The notes beneath the pieces were generated by a model, which saw nothing but the letters and a program-made list of their open reading frames with translations, did not search any database and was not told the origin of the DNA. Positions 49,587 through 59,213 of a stretch of 64,000 nucleotides of DNA are shown here, one piece after another (position 1 is the stretch's first letter; each line of letters begins with the position of its first letter). Both the position numbers and the translations under genes were made by a program. Source of the DNA: Prochlorococcus marinus (lineage in GTDB: Bacteria > Cyanobacteriota > Cyanobacteriia > PCC-6307 > Cyanobiaceae); assembly GCF_001180305.1 (NCBI RefSeq), contig NZ_CVSX01000023.1, forward strand, positions 180,385-244,384. Direction: 5' to 3'.

Positions 49587-50756
49587 TTAGTCAACCCATT
49601 TTAAATCTGATCCAATTGCATCTTTTATACTAGATAATTGATGGTTATTGAGTTGCTTTATAATTCCCTCAAGTATATCTGGTACTAATTGGGGACCTTT
49701 ATATATCCATCCTGTATAAAGTTGAATTAATGATGCTCCAGAACAAATTCTTTCCCAAGCAGACTCAGGACTATCTATTCCACCAACGCCAATTAAAATA
49801 ATCTTTTTATCAATATTATGTATATGTTTTATTATTTGATTTGCTTTTTTTTGTAGAGGCCTTCCACTTAATCCTCCAATCTCTTGAGAGAGTAATAATC
49901 CAGTTTGCCTGATCTTTCTATTTTCAAGACCTAATCTATCAATGCTAGTGTTTGTAGCAATTATTCCATCGATATTTTCATCGATTATTAATTGGCAAAT
50001 ATCTTCAATATCTTTAAGGCCTAAATCTGGCGCAATTTTTACAAATAATGGTGGACAATTAGGTAAGTTTTTAATTTCTCTAAGAAGTTCTTTTAGAAGA
50101 ATTGGATCTTGTAATTTTCTTAGCCCTTCAGTATTTGGAGAACTAACGTTTATTGCTGCGTAATCACAATATGGAATTAATAATTTTAGAGAAGTTAAAT
50201 AATCATCTTTTGCTTTAGATAAATCTGTAATTTTTGACTTCCCGAAATTTATCCCTAAACAAATATTCTTCCTGGTTTTTTTAAACTCAATACCTTGTTC
50301 GACAAAGTTTTTAACTAGATTTTCAGCACCATTATTATTGAAACCCATTCTATTTAATGCTGCTTCTTCTTCTGCCAATCTAAATAACCTTGGTTTGGGA
50401 TTCCCATCCTGAGCAAATTTAGTTACTGTACCAAGCTCAGCAAATCCAAAACCAAAATCTTTCCATATATTTGCTGCATTTCCATTTTTGTCAAAACCCG
50501 CAGCTAAACCAATAGGATTACAAAAATTGATTCCACATATGTTCTGAGTTAACCTTTTATCAACTACAGAAAATTCTTCATTTAGATTTTTTAAGATAGA
50601 GGAAACTATAGGCCAATTATATTTTCTTGAACTGAATGATAGTAGACTAAGAGATAAATTTGTTAAGTATTCTGCATCAATTCCAGAGTCTTTTTTTAAT
50701 ACAGGGGTAATTAAGTTTTTATAAAGATTTTTAAATCCCCCCTTCTGTTCATTCAT
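49587..50756 (-). CDS. pyrD: Dihydroorotate dehydrogenase (quinone), class 2
   Basis: 389 aa class 2 enzyme using membrane quinone. CGINFCNPIGLAAGFDKNGN and the FMN/substrate core YAAINVSSPNTEGLRKLQ carry the catalytic Ser; later ILIGVGGIDSPESAWERICS and LIQLYTGWIYKGP bind FMN phosphate. The N-terminal helices are of the membrane-anchoring type. It is the fourth step of pyrimidine synthesis. Only 6 bp follow rnhA, so the two are probably cotranscribed. Confidence 0.95.
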   Translation of the reverse strand: MNEQKGGFKNLYKNLITPVLKKDSGIDAEYLTNLSLSLLSFSSRKYNWPIVSSILKNLNEEFSVVDKRLTQNICGINFCNPIGLAAGFDKNGNAANIWKDFGFGFAELGTVTKFAQDGNPKPRLFRLAEEEAALNRMGFNNNGAENLVKNFVEQGIEFKKTRKNICLGINFGKSKITDLSKAKDDYLTSLKLLIPYCDYAAINVSSPNTEGLRKLQDPILLKELLREIKNLPNCPPLFVKIAPDLGLKDIEDICQLIIDENIDGIIATNTSIDRLGLENRKIRQTGLLLSQEIGGLSGRPLQKKANQIIKHIHNIDKKIILIGVGGIDSPESAWERICSGASLIQLYTGWIYKGPQLVPDILEGIIKQLNNHQLSSIKDAIGSDLKWVD

Positions 50757-50762
50757 AAAAAA

Positions 50763-51482
50763 TTAGGCTTCTTTTTTTTCTATTATCCAATATTTTTTAT
50801 CTTTAGGAATCAATCTCCAATTACGCCATTCAAAAAGTGAATATTGTTTTATTTTTAAATGGTTTTCATCACCTAATAAGGTGTCTAGTTCAGGTGAACT
50901 TAATAGGTACTTTTTTTCTGCAAATTTTTGAATTAATTCATTGCGGGAAAATAATTCCTGAATTTCTGCAGGTGCATTTTTTTCATAAAAATCGAGTGAT
51001 AATTCTGCTTCTTTTAAGTTATCTATTATAGATATACCTTTGCTGTAATTGGTTGCAATTTTATCAACCCTATCATTTTGTTTATCACCACTATGACCTT
51101 TAACATATTCCATTATTAGGCCATTAATTCTTAATTGATCAATTTTTTGCCATAGATCAAGATTTTGAACTGATTTTCCAGAGCTTGTTTTCCATCCATT
51201 TTTCTTCCAATTAATAATCCACTTTGTATAACCTTCTATGACATATTTACTATCAGTTCTTAATTTAAAATTCTCTTTTAATTTGTAGGTTTTTAATTTC
51301 TCAAGAGTTTTTATAGCTGCAGTAAGTTCCATTCTATTATTAGTAGTATTTTGCTCGGAACCTCCTATTTCTAATTCACTATTATCGTCAAAAATTATTA
51401 AGCCTCCCCAGCCGCCTGGGCCTGGATTACCACTGCATGCTCCATCAGTTGCGGCTTCAATCGCAATACTATCTCTATTCAT
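50763..51482 (-). CDS. rnhA: Ribonuclease HI with C-terminal extension
   Basis: 239 aa, about 80 residues longer than Escherichia coli RNase HI. The catalytic carboxylates are Asp13 ([16 protein letters not shown]), Glu52 (NRMELTAAI), Asp77 ([12 protein letters not shown]) and Asp140 (DRVDKIA), with His130 in the GHSG loop. It removes RNA from RNA-DNA hybrids. Beyond about residue 150 an extra segment ([20 protein letters not shown], then [20 protein letters not shown]) has no counterpart in classical enzymes. It follows rplL with a 48-bp spacer that contains a strong hairpin. Confidence 0.93.
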   Translation of the reverse strand: MNRDSIAIEAATDGACSGNPGPGGWGGLIIFDDNSELEIGGSEQNTTNNRMELTAAIKTLEKLKTYKLKENFKLRTDSKYVIEGYTKWIINWKKNGWKTSSGKSVQNLDLWQKIDQLRINGLIMEYVKGHSGDKQNDRVDKIATNYSKGISIIDNLKEAELSLDFYEKNAPAEIQELFSRNELIQKFAEKKYLLSSPELDTLLGDENHLKIKQYSLFEWRNWRLIPKDKKYWIIEKKEA

Positions 51483-51490
51483 AATTTTTG

Positions 51491-51515
51491 AAGCCGATAT
51501 TTAGGGTATCGGCTT
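51491..51515 (-). terminator. Hairpin between rplL and rnhA
   Basis: A perfect 9-bp inverted repeat AAGCCGATA/TATCGGCTT with a 7-nt loop lies 16 bases after the rplL stop and ends 9 bases before the rnhA start. It is the most GC-rich stem in this AT-rich spacer. On the minus strand no T-tract follows directly, so it is a partial terminator, an mRNA-stabilising end of the ribosomal protein transcript, or an attenuator rather than a textbook terminator. Confidence 0.65.
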
Positions 51516-51530
51516 AAAAAAAATATACTC

Positions 51531-51926
51531 TTACTTAAGTGTAACTTTACCGCCAGCTTCTTCAATCTCTTTCTTTAAAGATTCAGCATCTGCTTTGGCT
51601 ACACCTTCTTTTACTGTTTTTGGTGCTGATTCAACAAGTGCCTTAGCATCACCAAGACCAAGACCAGTTGCATTTCTTACAACCTTAAGGACTTTGATTT
51701 TTGCAGCTGCATCAAAGCTTTCAAGAACTACATCAAATTCAGTTTTTTCTTCAGCAGCGCCACCGTCGCCATCAGCGCCAGCCGCTCCAGGAGCTGCCAT
51801 TACTACACCTGCAGAAGCGGCAGCAGATACACCAAAAGCGTCTTCAATTTGCTTTACAAGCTCAGATGCTTCTAAAAGTGATAAAGATTTTAATGATTCA
51901 AGAATTTCTTCAGTTTTTGCGGACAT
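51531..51926 (-). CDS. rplL: 50S ribosomal protein L7/L12
   Basis: 131 aa. N-terminal dimerisation part ([20 protein letters not shown]), an Ala/Gly-rich hinge ([20 protein letters not shown], about residues 40-59), and the C-terminal domain [20 protein letters not shown] through [16 protein letters not shown]. This stalk protein recruits translation factors. It follows rplJ by 28 bp in the classical rplJ-rplL order. The hinge gives long open frames on the opposite strand, which are not genes. Confidence 0.98.
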   Translation of the reverse strand: MSAKTEEILESLKSLSLLEASELVKQIEDAFGVSAAASAGVVMAAPGAAGADGDGGAAEEKTEFDVVLESFDAAAKIKVLKVVRNATGLGLGDAKALVESAPKTVKEGVAKADAESLKKEIEEAGGKVTLK

Positions 51927-51954
51927 TTTCTTAAAAGTTAGTTAGGGTTTGAAT

Positions 51955-52482
51955 TTAGGATTCTGATTTTTCAGAATGTTGTTTAAGTGATCTAGCAAGT
52001 CCAGAAGGCACTTCATTGATAGAGATCGCAATTTTTGTTGTAACGCCATTTAGAGCGCCAGCAATTTTTGCCATCAGTACTTCTTTAGATGGAAGACTTG
52101 CAATTTCTTTTATTTCAGAATCGCTAAGAAGTCTACCTTCAAATAAAGCTCCTTTGGTTTCGGATTTTTTGGTGTCTTTTTGAAAAGATTGGATTGCTTT
52201 TACGGCACCTCCAACATCTTCTTTGATTAAGACAAAGGCATTTGTTCCGGTCAGTAAAGATTCAAGATCATTCCAATTACTATCTCCATTAATCGCTTTA
52301 CGCATTAATGAATTTTTAGTAACTTTGCAAATGCCTTTGGTTGTTTGCAATCTAGATCGCAAATCTGACATTTCTTTGATAGTTAAACCTTTATAGTCAA
52401 GAACTACAGCCATTTCCGAATCGTTTAAGAGAGATTTAATCTCAGTAACGATCTGTTGCTTATTCTCTAGTGTTCGGCCCAT
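51955..52482 (-). CDS. rplJ: 50S ribosomal protein L10
   Basis: 175 aa. [20 protein letters not shown] is the standard L10 opening; [20 protein letters not shown] and [14 protein letters not shown] follow. The C-terminal helix (about 150-175) anchors L7/L12 dimers. It is the L10-L12 stalk base. The 189-bp upstream gap (52483-52671) is unusually long for this operon and contains folded leader elements consistent with L10 feedback control. Confidence 0.98.
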   Translation of the reverse strand: MGRTLENKQQIVTEIKSLLNDSEMAVVLDYKGLTIKEMSDLRSRLQTTKGICKVTKNSLMRKAINGDSNWNDLESLLTGTNAFVLIKEDVGGAVKAIQSFQKDTKKSETKGALFEGRLLSDSEIKEIASLPSKEVLMAKIAGALNGVTTKIAISINEVPSGLARSLKQHSEKSES

Positions 52483-52671
52483 TGTTGTTTTTTGGATCGT
52501 AATTTAGGGAGAGCAGGAAATGCGGCAAAGTCCTTTTAAAGAGGCCGCTTTTATTAGATCCAAAAAGAAATAATTAAGACGAGTCCTCGGTAGGAATTAA
52601 AAATTTAGAATGACTAAATTTACCTACTTTCTTTGGCCGTATTATTGCACTTTAAATTATACTACAAAGAG
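52483..52671 (-). promoter_or_regulatory. rplJ leader, probable L10-binding autoregulatory region
   Basis: The 189-bp non-coding gap before rplJ contains nested inverted repeats. The outer stem pairs TTTTTGGATC (52489-52498) with GATCCAAAAA (52557-52566); inside it GCGGC (52522-52526) pairs with GCCGC (52544-52548). Upstream on the transcript AAATTTAG-aatga-CTAAATTT (52601-52621) is a perfect 8-bp repeat. A minus-strand TATAAT (complement of 52656-52661) could be a promoter for rplJ-rplL. L10 leaders that bind the L10-L12 complex are known in many bacteria; that this is one is inference from position and structure. Confidence 0.65.
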
Positions 52672-53379
52672 TTAACCTTCATGTTGAAAATCTTGTACGG
52701 CATTTATGTCTACTTGAACTGAAGGCCCCATAGTTGAAGTTACATAAAAACTTTTCCAATACTTTCCTTTGGCTCCACTAGGTTTGTTTTTATCAATTGA
52801 TTCCTGTAAGGTTTTTAAGTTTTCAAATAGTGCCTCTTTTGTAAAACTAGCTTTTCCAAAGCGGACATGAACAATACCTGCTTTATCTGCTCTAAATTCG
52901 AGCTTACCAGCTTTGAACTCTTTTATTGCATTAGCAATATCATTAGTTACTGTGCCAGCTTTAGGGTTAGGCATTAAACCTCTTGGACCTAAAACTCGTC
53001 CTAATTTCGCAACTTTTGGCATCATATCTGGTGTTGCGATAAGTAGATCAAATTCCATATTTCCTTTGTTGATGCTTTCTACAAGATCTTCTTCTCCGAA
53101 TAAATCAGCACCGGCAGACTTAGCTTTTGATACATTCTCACCGCTTGCGATTACTGCTATTTTGATACTTTGGCCAGTACCGTGTGGTAAAGCGACTGTG
53201 GTCCTTAGTTGTTGATCTGTATATTTTGGATCAATACCCAAACGTATATGAGCTTCAATAGTTTCATCAAATTTAGCGTTAGCATTTTCCTTGATAATAC
53301 TAAGAGCTTCAAGTGGAGCGTAAATACGATCATCTATCTTTGTTGATAGAGCCGCCATTCTTTTTGATAGTTTTTTCAT
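52672..53379 (-). CDS. rplA: 50S ribosomal protein L1
   Basis: 235 aa. The L1 signature region [20 protein letters not shown] (about residues 128-147) is intact, as are the N-terminal [20 protein letters not shown] and the C-terminal [21 protein letters not shown]1 binds 23S rRNA at the exit stalk and, in many bacteria, its own mRNA. The 66-bp gap to rplK contains GGTTA-tgaac-TAACC (53399-53413), a small hairpin just before the start that might affect translation. Confidence 0.98.
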   Translation of the reverse strand: MKKLSKRMAALSTKIDDRIYAPLEALSIIKENANAKFDETIEAHIRLGIDPKYTDQQLRTTVALPHGTGQSIKIAVIASGENVSKAKSAGADLFGEEDLVESINKGNMEFDLLIATPDMMPKVAKLGRVLGPRGLMPNPKAGTVTNDIANAIKEFKAGKLEFRADKAGIVHVRFGKASFTKEALFENLKTLQESIDKNKPSGAKGKYWKSFYVTSTMGPSVQVDINAVQDFQHEG

Positions 53380-53445
53380 AGTAATTTTGGGTGCAAACGG
53401 TTATGAACTAACCTCCCCTAAATAGTGAGTAATTTTGTAATGAAT

Positions 53446-53871
53446 TCAATCAGTAATAGAGACGCCCATATTTCGAGCGGTACCCTCAATCACTTTCATT
53501 GCTGATTCAACACTAGAACAGTTTAGATCAGGAAGCTTAGTTTTGGCTATTTCTTCTAATTGAGCTTTACTTATATTTCCTACAGAACCTTTAGCAGATT
53601 CACCTGATCCTTTCTCGATACCCGCTGCTTTTGTTATTAAGACGGAAGCAGGAGGTGTTTTTGTAATAAAAGTAAAACTTCTATCTTCAAAAACAGAAAT
53701 CTCAACTGGAATTACAAAACCTGCTTTATCTTGTGTCCTTGCATTATATTCTTTGCAAAATGCCATAATATTGACACCATGTTGACCTAAAGCGGGTCCA
53801 ACCGGCGGAGCAGGATTTGCTTTACCTGCTTGTAATGCAAGCTTAATAACTGCAACAATTTTTTTTGCCAT
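53446..53871 (-). CDS. rplK: 50S ribosomal protein L11
   Basis: 141 aa, exact family length. Contains [20 protein letters not shown] (residues 12-31), [20 protein letters not shown] and the RNA-binding C-terminus [20 protein letters not shown]. It forms the factor-binding centre of the 50S subunit. Standard order nusG-rplK-rplA-rplJ-rplL, minus strand; 67 bp separate it from nusG. Confidence 0.98.
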   Translation of the reverse strand: MAKKIVAVIKLALQAGKANPAPPVGPALGQHGVNIMAFCKEYNARTQDKAGFVIPVEISVFEDRSFTFITKTPPASVLITKAAGIEKGSGESAKGSVGNISKAQLEEIAKTKLPDLNCSSVESAMKVIEGTARNMGVSITD

Positions 53872-53938
53872 TAGATTAGAGAATGAAAGCTGGGGTAGAA
53901 AATCATCATTTTACTCGATAAACAAGAACAATTAGAAA

Positions 53939-54547
53939 TTAATTTTGTTTATTGATTTGAGAGAATTCTAATTCTACAGGAGTCTCGCGCCCAAATATTG
54001 AGAGTAAAGCTTTTAATTTATTTCTTTCCCCAGAAACTTCTATAACTTCTCCCTGGAAGTCCTTAAATGGGCCACTAGTAACTATAATCCTGTCTTTTTC
54101 TTCAATATCTAATTTGATAACTGCTTTTTTCTCTGATGCACGCTTAAAGATTCTATTAACTTCTTGTCTAGATAATGGTCGAGGTTTTATATGGCCTCTT
54201 GATCTTCCGCTACCTCTGCCATCTTCAGCACCAACAAAGTTGATTACATTTGGAGTGCTTTTTACAGCCATCATTGTATCTTCATCCAAAATCATTCTTA
54301 CTAGGACATAACCTGGGAAAACTTTTTCTTCAGTAGTTTGCCTACTTCCGTCTTTTTTTAATTTAATTCCAGGAGTTTGAGGAATTTCAATTTCAATTAT
54401 TCGATTATTTACTCCTAAAGTTACTGATCTCTGCTCTAGGGTCGCTTTTACTTTTTTTTCACAACTTGATGCTACTTGTACTGCATACCATCTAGCGATG
54501 CTAGTATTTGCTTTTGAAGAGGGATTTGTAGTCAATTCATTACTCAT
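53939..54547 (-). CDS. nusG: Transcription termination/antitermination factor NusG
   Basis: 202 aa. The NGN domain begins RWYAVQVASSCEKKVKATLE (about residues 19-38) and includes FPGYVLVRMILDEDTMMAVK; the C-terminal KOW domain has DRIIVTSGPFKDFQGEVIEV. It couples RNA polymerase elongation to translation or termination. The N-terminal 18 residues are a non-conserved Ser/Thr-rich extension. secE is 55 bp upstream. Confidence 0.97.
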   Translation of the reverse strand: MSNELTTNPSSKANTSIARWYAVQVASSCEKKVKATLEQRSVTLGVNNRIIEIEIPQTPGIKLKKDGSRQTTEEKVFPGYVLVRMILDEDTMMAVKSTPNVINFVGAEDGRGSGRSRGHIKPRPLSRQEVNRIFKRASEKKAVIKLDIEEKDRIIVTSGPFKDFQGEVIEVSGERNKLKALLSIFGRETPVELEFSQINKQN

Positions 54548-54602
54548 TTTTTTCTTTTAAATCTTAATTAAGATCTACATAAAATGTATATTTAGGGATA
54601 AT

Positions 54603-54842
54603 TTAACCAAAAATTTGGGTGGCTGCCCATCCATAGAATCTGCTGACAGACGCTATGGCTGCTGCAGAAAATGACACCATTATGATAACCGCTACCGATT
54701 CGCTAAATAGTTGTTGTTTGTTTGGCCAGACGACAAGTTTAAGCTCGTCATAGGTAGAACTTAAAAAATTATTTTTTTTAGGCTCTTCAATTTGAGAAGA
54801 ATCTTTTTTAAGAGGTTCTTGATTAGTAGTAGGACTTGTCAC
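54603..54842 (-). CDS. secE: Preprotein translocase subunit SecE
   Basis: 79 aa, a short single-spanning SecE as in cyanobacteria and plastids. The conserved amphipathic part is FLSSTYDELKLVVWPNKQQL (about residues 25-44), then the membrane helix VAVIIMVSFSAAAIASVSRF (50-69). It stabilises SecY. The N-terminal 24 residues are polar and variable. Start of the secE-nusG-rpl operon; the 57 bp upstream to clpB contain AAGCTT-rich repeats but no clear promoter. Confidence 0.95.
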   Translation of the reverse strand: MTSPTTNQEPLKKDSSQIEEPKKNNFLSSTYDELKLVVWPNKQQLFSESVAVIIMVSFSAAAIASVSRFYGWAATQIFG

Positions 54843-54899
54843 AAGATTTTTGGAATTAAGCTTTAAGCTTTAGTTTATTTTAGCTTATCGATTTACAAC

Positions 54900-57656
54900 T
54901 CAGCTAGGTTTGAAAACAATCTCATCCTTTTTATTGGGATTAAGTTTAATTATGATATTTTTTTTGTTTTTAAAGTTATCCTCTAGCAGTTTTGAAGCTA
55001 GGGGATTTTCTATCTGTCTTCTAAGTTCTCTGCTAAGTGGCCTAGCCCCATATTCAGGTTCGTAAGAATCGTTTGCAATTTTATTAATCACTTTTTTGTC
55101 AATAGTAATATTAATTTTCTGTTCAAGAAGCAGGTTTTTTAATTCTTCTGTTTGAAGGATAATTATTTTTTGAAGTTCATCAATAGATAATGGATCAAAC
55201 TTTACTACTTCATCAATTCTATTTAAAAATTCTGGTCTAAATATTGAAGACAGTGTATTACTAATAGAATCATCAAGAGTTTGTAAATCTTTTTCTAATT
55301 TTTCCTCACCTTTAAGAAACTTTTGTGAGTACTCAATTATAACTTTCCCAGCCAGGTTACTTGTCATAATGATCACGGTATTTTTAAAATCTACAGTTCT
55401 TCCTTGAGAGTCCGTTAATCTGCCTTCATCTAAGACTTGTAAAAGGATATTAAAAACTTCTGTATGCGCCTTTTCTATCTCATCAAGAAGTATTACTGAG
55501 TATGGTTTGCGTCTTACAGCTTCAGTTAATTGTCCTCCCTCTTCATAACCCACATAACCTGGAGGAGCCCCTAAAAGTCTTGCCACTGCGTTTTTCTCCA
55601 TATATTCACTCATGTCTAATCTTAAAAGTGCCTCTTCTTCATCAAATAAAGCTGAAGCAAGAGATTTCGCTAATTCTGTTTTACCAACTCCTGTAGGCCC
55701 CATAAATAAAAAAGATCCAACAGGCCTTTTTGGACTTTTCATACCAACGCGGGCTCTTCTAATTGCTGCAGAAACAGCTTTTATAGCTTTTTCTTGTCCA
55801 ATTACTTTTTCACTTAATTCTGTTTCTAGATTGACTAGTTTCTTACGATCATTTGAAACTACCTTAGAAATTGGAATTCCTGTGATTTTTGAAATAACGT
55901 CAGCAATATCATCAGGTTCAACTTGATATTTAAAAGGGAAATTTCTATTTTTCTTGATTTTAAGAAAGTTTTCTTCAACTTTTTGTATTTCATTCTGTAT
56001 TTCATTTAACTCTTCATCAAGGCTTTCTAATAAATCGAGATCATCTGAAATTTCAGAGTTTGATTTATCTTTAATTTGTTTAATAAGTTTATCTTCTGTT
56101 TTCATCAAATAAGATAATTGTTCCATTTCTAATCGCAAATTATTCCAATTGTCGAAAAGAAGGTTGAATTTCCTCTCAGATTGTTGCTTCATATTTAATA
56201 GTTTTTCTTCATCTTCGATAGTTGCACCTTGCAAATTATTTAGTCTCTCTTCAATAGTGTGAATTTTGTTTTCTTGTTCGAGAATTATTTGAGGTTTATT
56301 ATTAAACTCGATTTTTAATTGTGCAGCGGCTTCATCAATTAAATCTATTGCTTTGTCAGGGAGACATTTATCGCTGATGTATCTGTCGGCTAATTTTGCT
56401 GAATAGTTCACAGCTTCTTCAGAAATTCTTATGCCATGATGTAGTTCATATTTCTTTTTAATACCCTGCAGTATTTTTGCGCTCAATTCTACTGAAGGTT
56501 CATTAACAGATATCTTTTGAAAGCAATTATTTAATGCCTGATCTTTTTCAAAAGTTTCACGAAATTTCTCAGGTGTCGTAGTGCCAATACATCTAAGTTC
56601 TCCTTCAGCTAATAAAGGTTTTAAGATATTACTAATATCAGCAGTAGATCTGTCAGAACTTAATATTGAGTGGATTTCATCAATAAATAAAATCATTCCC
56701 TGGCTTGGATCGTTTAATTCCTGAAGTATTGAGCTTAGTCTTTCCTCTAGTTGGCCTCTAAATTTTGTCCCAGAAATTAATGCACCTATATCAAGTGAAA
56801 TAATTTTAAAGCCTTTTAAAGAATCGGGAACTTTTTTTTCTACAATTAATTGTGCAAGTAATTTTGCAATGGACGTTTTACCTACTCCAGGATTACCGAT
56901 AAGTATGGGATTATTTTTGTTTCTTCTGCTGAGCACCCGCATTAAATTATTTATCTCATTTTCTCTTCCTATAACGGGATCTAAGAAACCCTTTTTAGCT
57001 GATTCTGTTAAATCTTTCCCATAAATTGAAAGTGCATTTTCATCTTCTCTAACTTCTTTCTTGGTTTCGACTTGAAGCTTACTTTTTGGTAATGGAATAA
57101 TAGCTTTTTCTAAATTTTCCTCTTTTAATGGAGCCTCTTTGTTTGATTCAAAATTAGATTGATTATTTATCTTAATTACGTTTTTATAATCAATAGAATC
57201 TTTTGATTGTTTAATATTTGGGAAAAATTTCAATTCTTCCTCTAATTTTTCTATTGAAAGATTACCCTCTTGAAAAACATAATTACCAATTCTTAAATCT
57301 CTGCCAAGAGCAATTAATAAATGTGGTATTTCTATTAATCTAGATCCCCATTGAATTTTAATCTGATTTGCATTATCTAATAAAATTTCTAAATCTTCTC
57401 CGATAGTAAAAAAATCTGACTCATTTATTGGGGTCTCTTCTAAAAAATCTTCTGTTATATCTAAAACTATATCTTGGTCAATTGATAATTTTTCAATAAA
57501 CGCAAAGAATTCACTTGATGAAAACAATGTGTGGATTATGTGTTCAATATTAAATTCGCTATGATCCCATTTTTTTGCGGTTTCTTCCCCTAGTAAAAGA
57601 AGATTCCAGCTTATATCGCTAAAAAGTTCAGGACTGGATGTAAGTGTTTCTCTCAT
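54900..57656 (-). CDS. ClpB-type AAA+ disaggregase paralogue (ClpB2-like)
   Basis: 918 aa Hsp100 protein with two AAA+ domains. N-domain (residues 1-145), NBD1 Walker A GNPGVGKT at 254-261, a coiled-coil middle domain (about 400-530), NBD2 Walker A GPTGVGKT near residue 655 followed by SEYMEKNAVARLLGAPPGYV, and a C-terminal small domain. The linker between N-domain and NBD1 (about 146-210) is long and Asn/Lys-rich, pushing Walker A about 48 residues later than in Escherichia coli ClpB. No ClpP-binding IGF loop is obvious. Picocyanobacteria carry a heat-inducible ClpB1 and a ClpB2; I favour the latter. The palindrome at 57658-57674 lies directly upstream. Confidence 0.85.
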   Translation of the reverse strand: MRETLTSSPELFSDISWNLLLLGEETAKKWDHSEFNIEHIIHTLFSSSEFFAFIEKLSIDQDIVLDITEDFLEETPINESDFFTIGEDLEILLDNANQIKIQWGSRLIEIPHLLIALGRDLRIGNYVFQEGNLSIEKLEEELKFFPNIKQSKDSIDYKNVIKINNQSNFESNKEAPLKEENLEKAIIPLPKSKLQVETKKEVREDENALSIYGKDLTESAKKGFLDPVIGRENEINNLMRVLSRRNKNNPILIGNPGVGKTSIAKLLAQLIVEKKVPDSLKGFKIISLDIGALISGTKFRGQLEERLSSILQELNDPSQGMILFIDEIHSILSSDRSTADISNILKPLLAEGELRCIGTTTPEKFRETFEKDQALNNCFQKISVNEPSVELSAKILQGIKKKYELHHGIRISEEAVNYSAKLADRYISDKCLPDKAIDLIDEAAAQLKIEFNNKPQIILEQENKIHTIEERLNNLQGATIEDEEKLLNMKQQSERKFNLLFDNWNNLRLEMEQLSYLMKTEDKLIKQIKDKSNSEISDDLDLLESLDEELNEIQNEIQKVEENFLKIKKNRNFPFKYQVEPDDIADVISKITGIPISKVVSNDRKKLVNLETELSEKVIGQEKAIKAVSAAIRRARVGMKSPKRPVGSFLFMGPTGVGKTELAKSLASALFDEEEALLRLDMSEYMEKNAVARLLGAPPGYVGYEEGGQLTEAVRRKPYSVILLDEIEKAHTEVFNILLQVLDEGRLTDSQGRTVDFKNTVIIMTSNLAGKVIIEYSQKFLKGEEKLEKDLQTLDDSISNTLSSIFRPEFLNRIDEVVKFDPLSIDELQKIIILQTEELKNLLLEQKINITIDKKVINKIANDSYEPEYGARPLSRELRRQIENPLASKLLEDNFKNKKNIIIKLNPNKKDEIVFKPS

Positions 57657-57657
57657 A

Positions 57658-57674
57658 AACTATAAAATATAGTT
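57658..57674. promoter_or_regulatory. Perfect inverted repeat at the clpB translation start
   Basis: AACTATA-aaa-TATAGTT is a perfect 7-bp palindrome with a 3-base spacer. It ends one base before the ATG of the ClpB-like gene (57656), occupying the place of the ribosome binding site; no Shine-Dalgarno is seen there. It could be a repressor site, a translation-blocking hairpin, or chance in AT-rich DNA. It is not a CIRCE element. Confidence 0.35.
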
Positions 57675-57913
57675 GATTATTATTAAATATTTTAAGTCGG
57701 TTTTGCATCAATAATCATCCAATAATTTTCAAATTGTAAGATCAAATTCTAAAGTATGTTAATCAAATAGGTTGTCCAGAGTTCATAAATAATAAAAGTG
57801 TTAAATAATATCTATGTTGTTCAGAAATTAAAAATCATATTTGGTTAACATATATATTTCAGATATTAGCCAAATAGTTCAGCTATTAATAGGATTTAAA
57901 TAGTAATAATTAA

Positions 57914-59209
<1,296 letters not shown>

Positions 59210-59213
59210 TTTT

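Noticed and set aside
51595..51945. Long open frames on the plus strand opposite rplL
   Set aside because: They arise from the Ala-rich, low-stop codons of the L7/L12 hinge on the other strand; the predicted proteins are low complexity and match no family.
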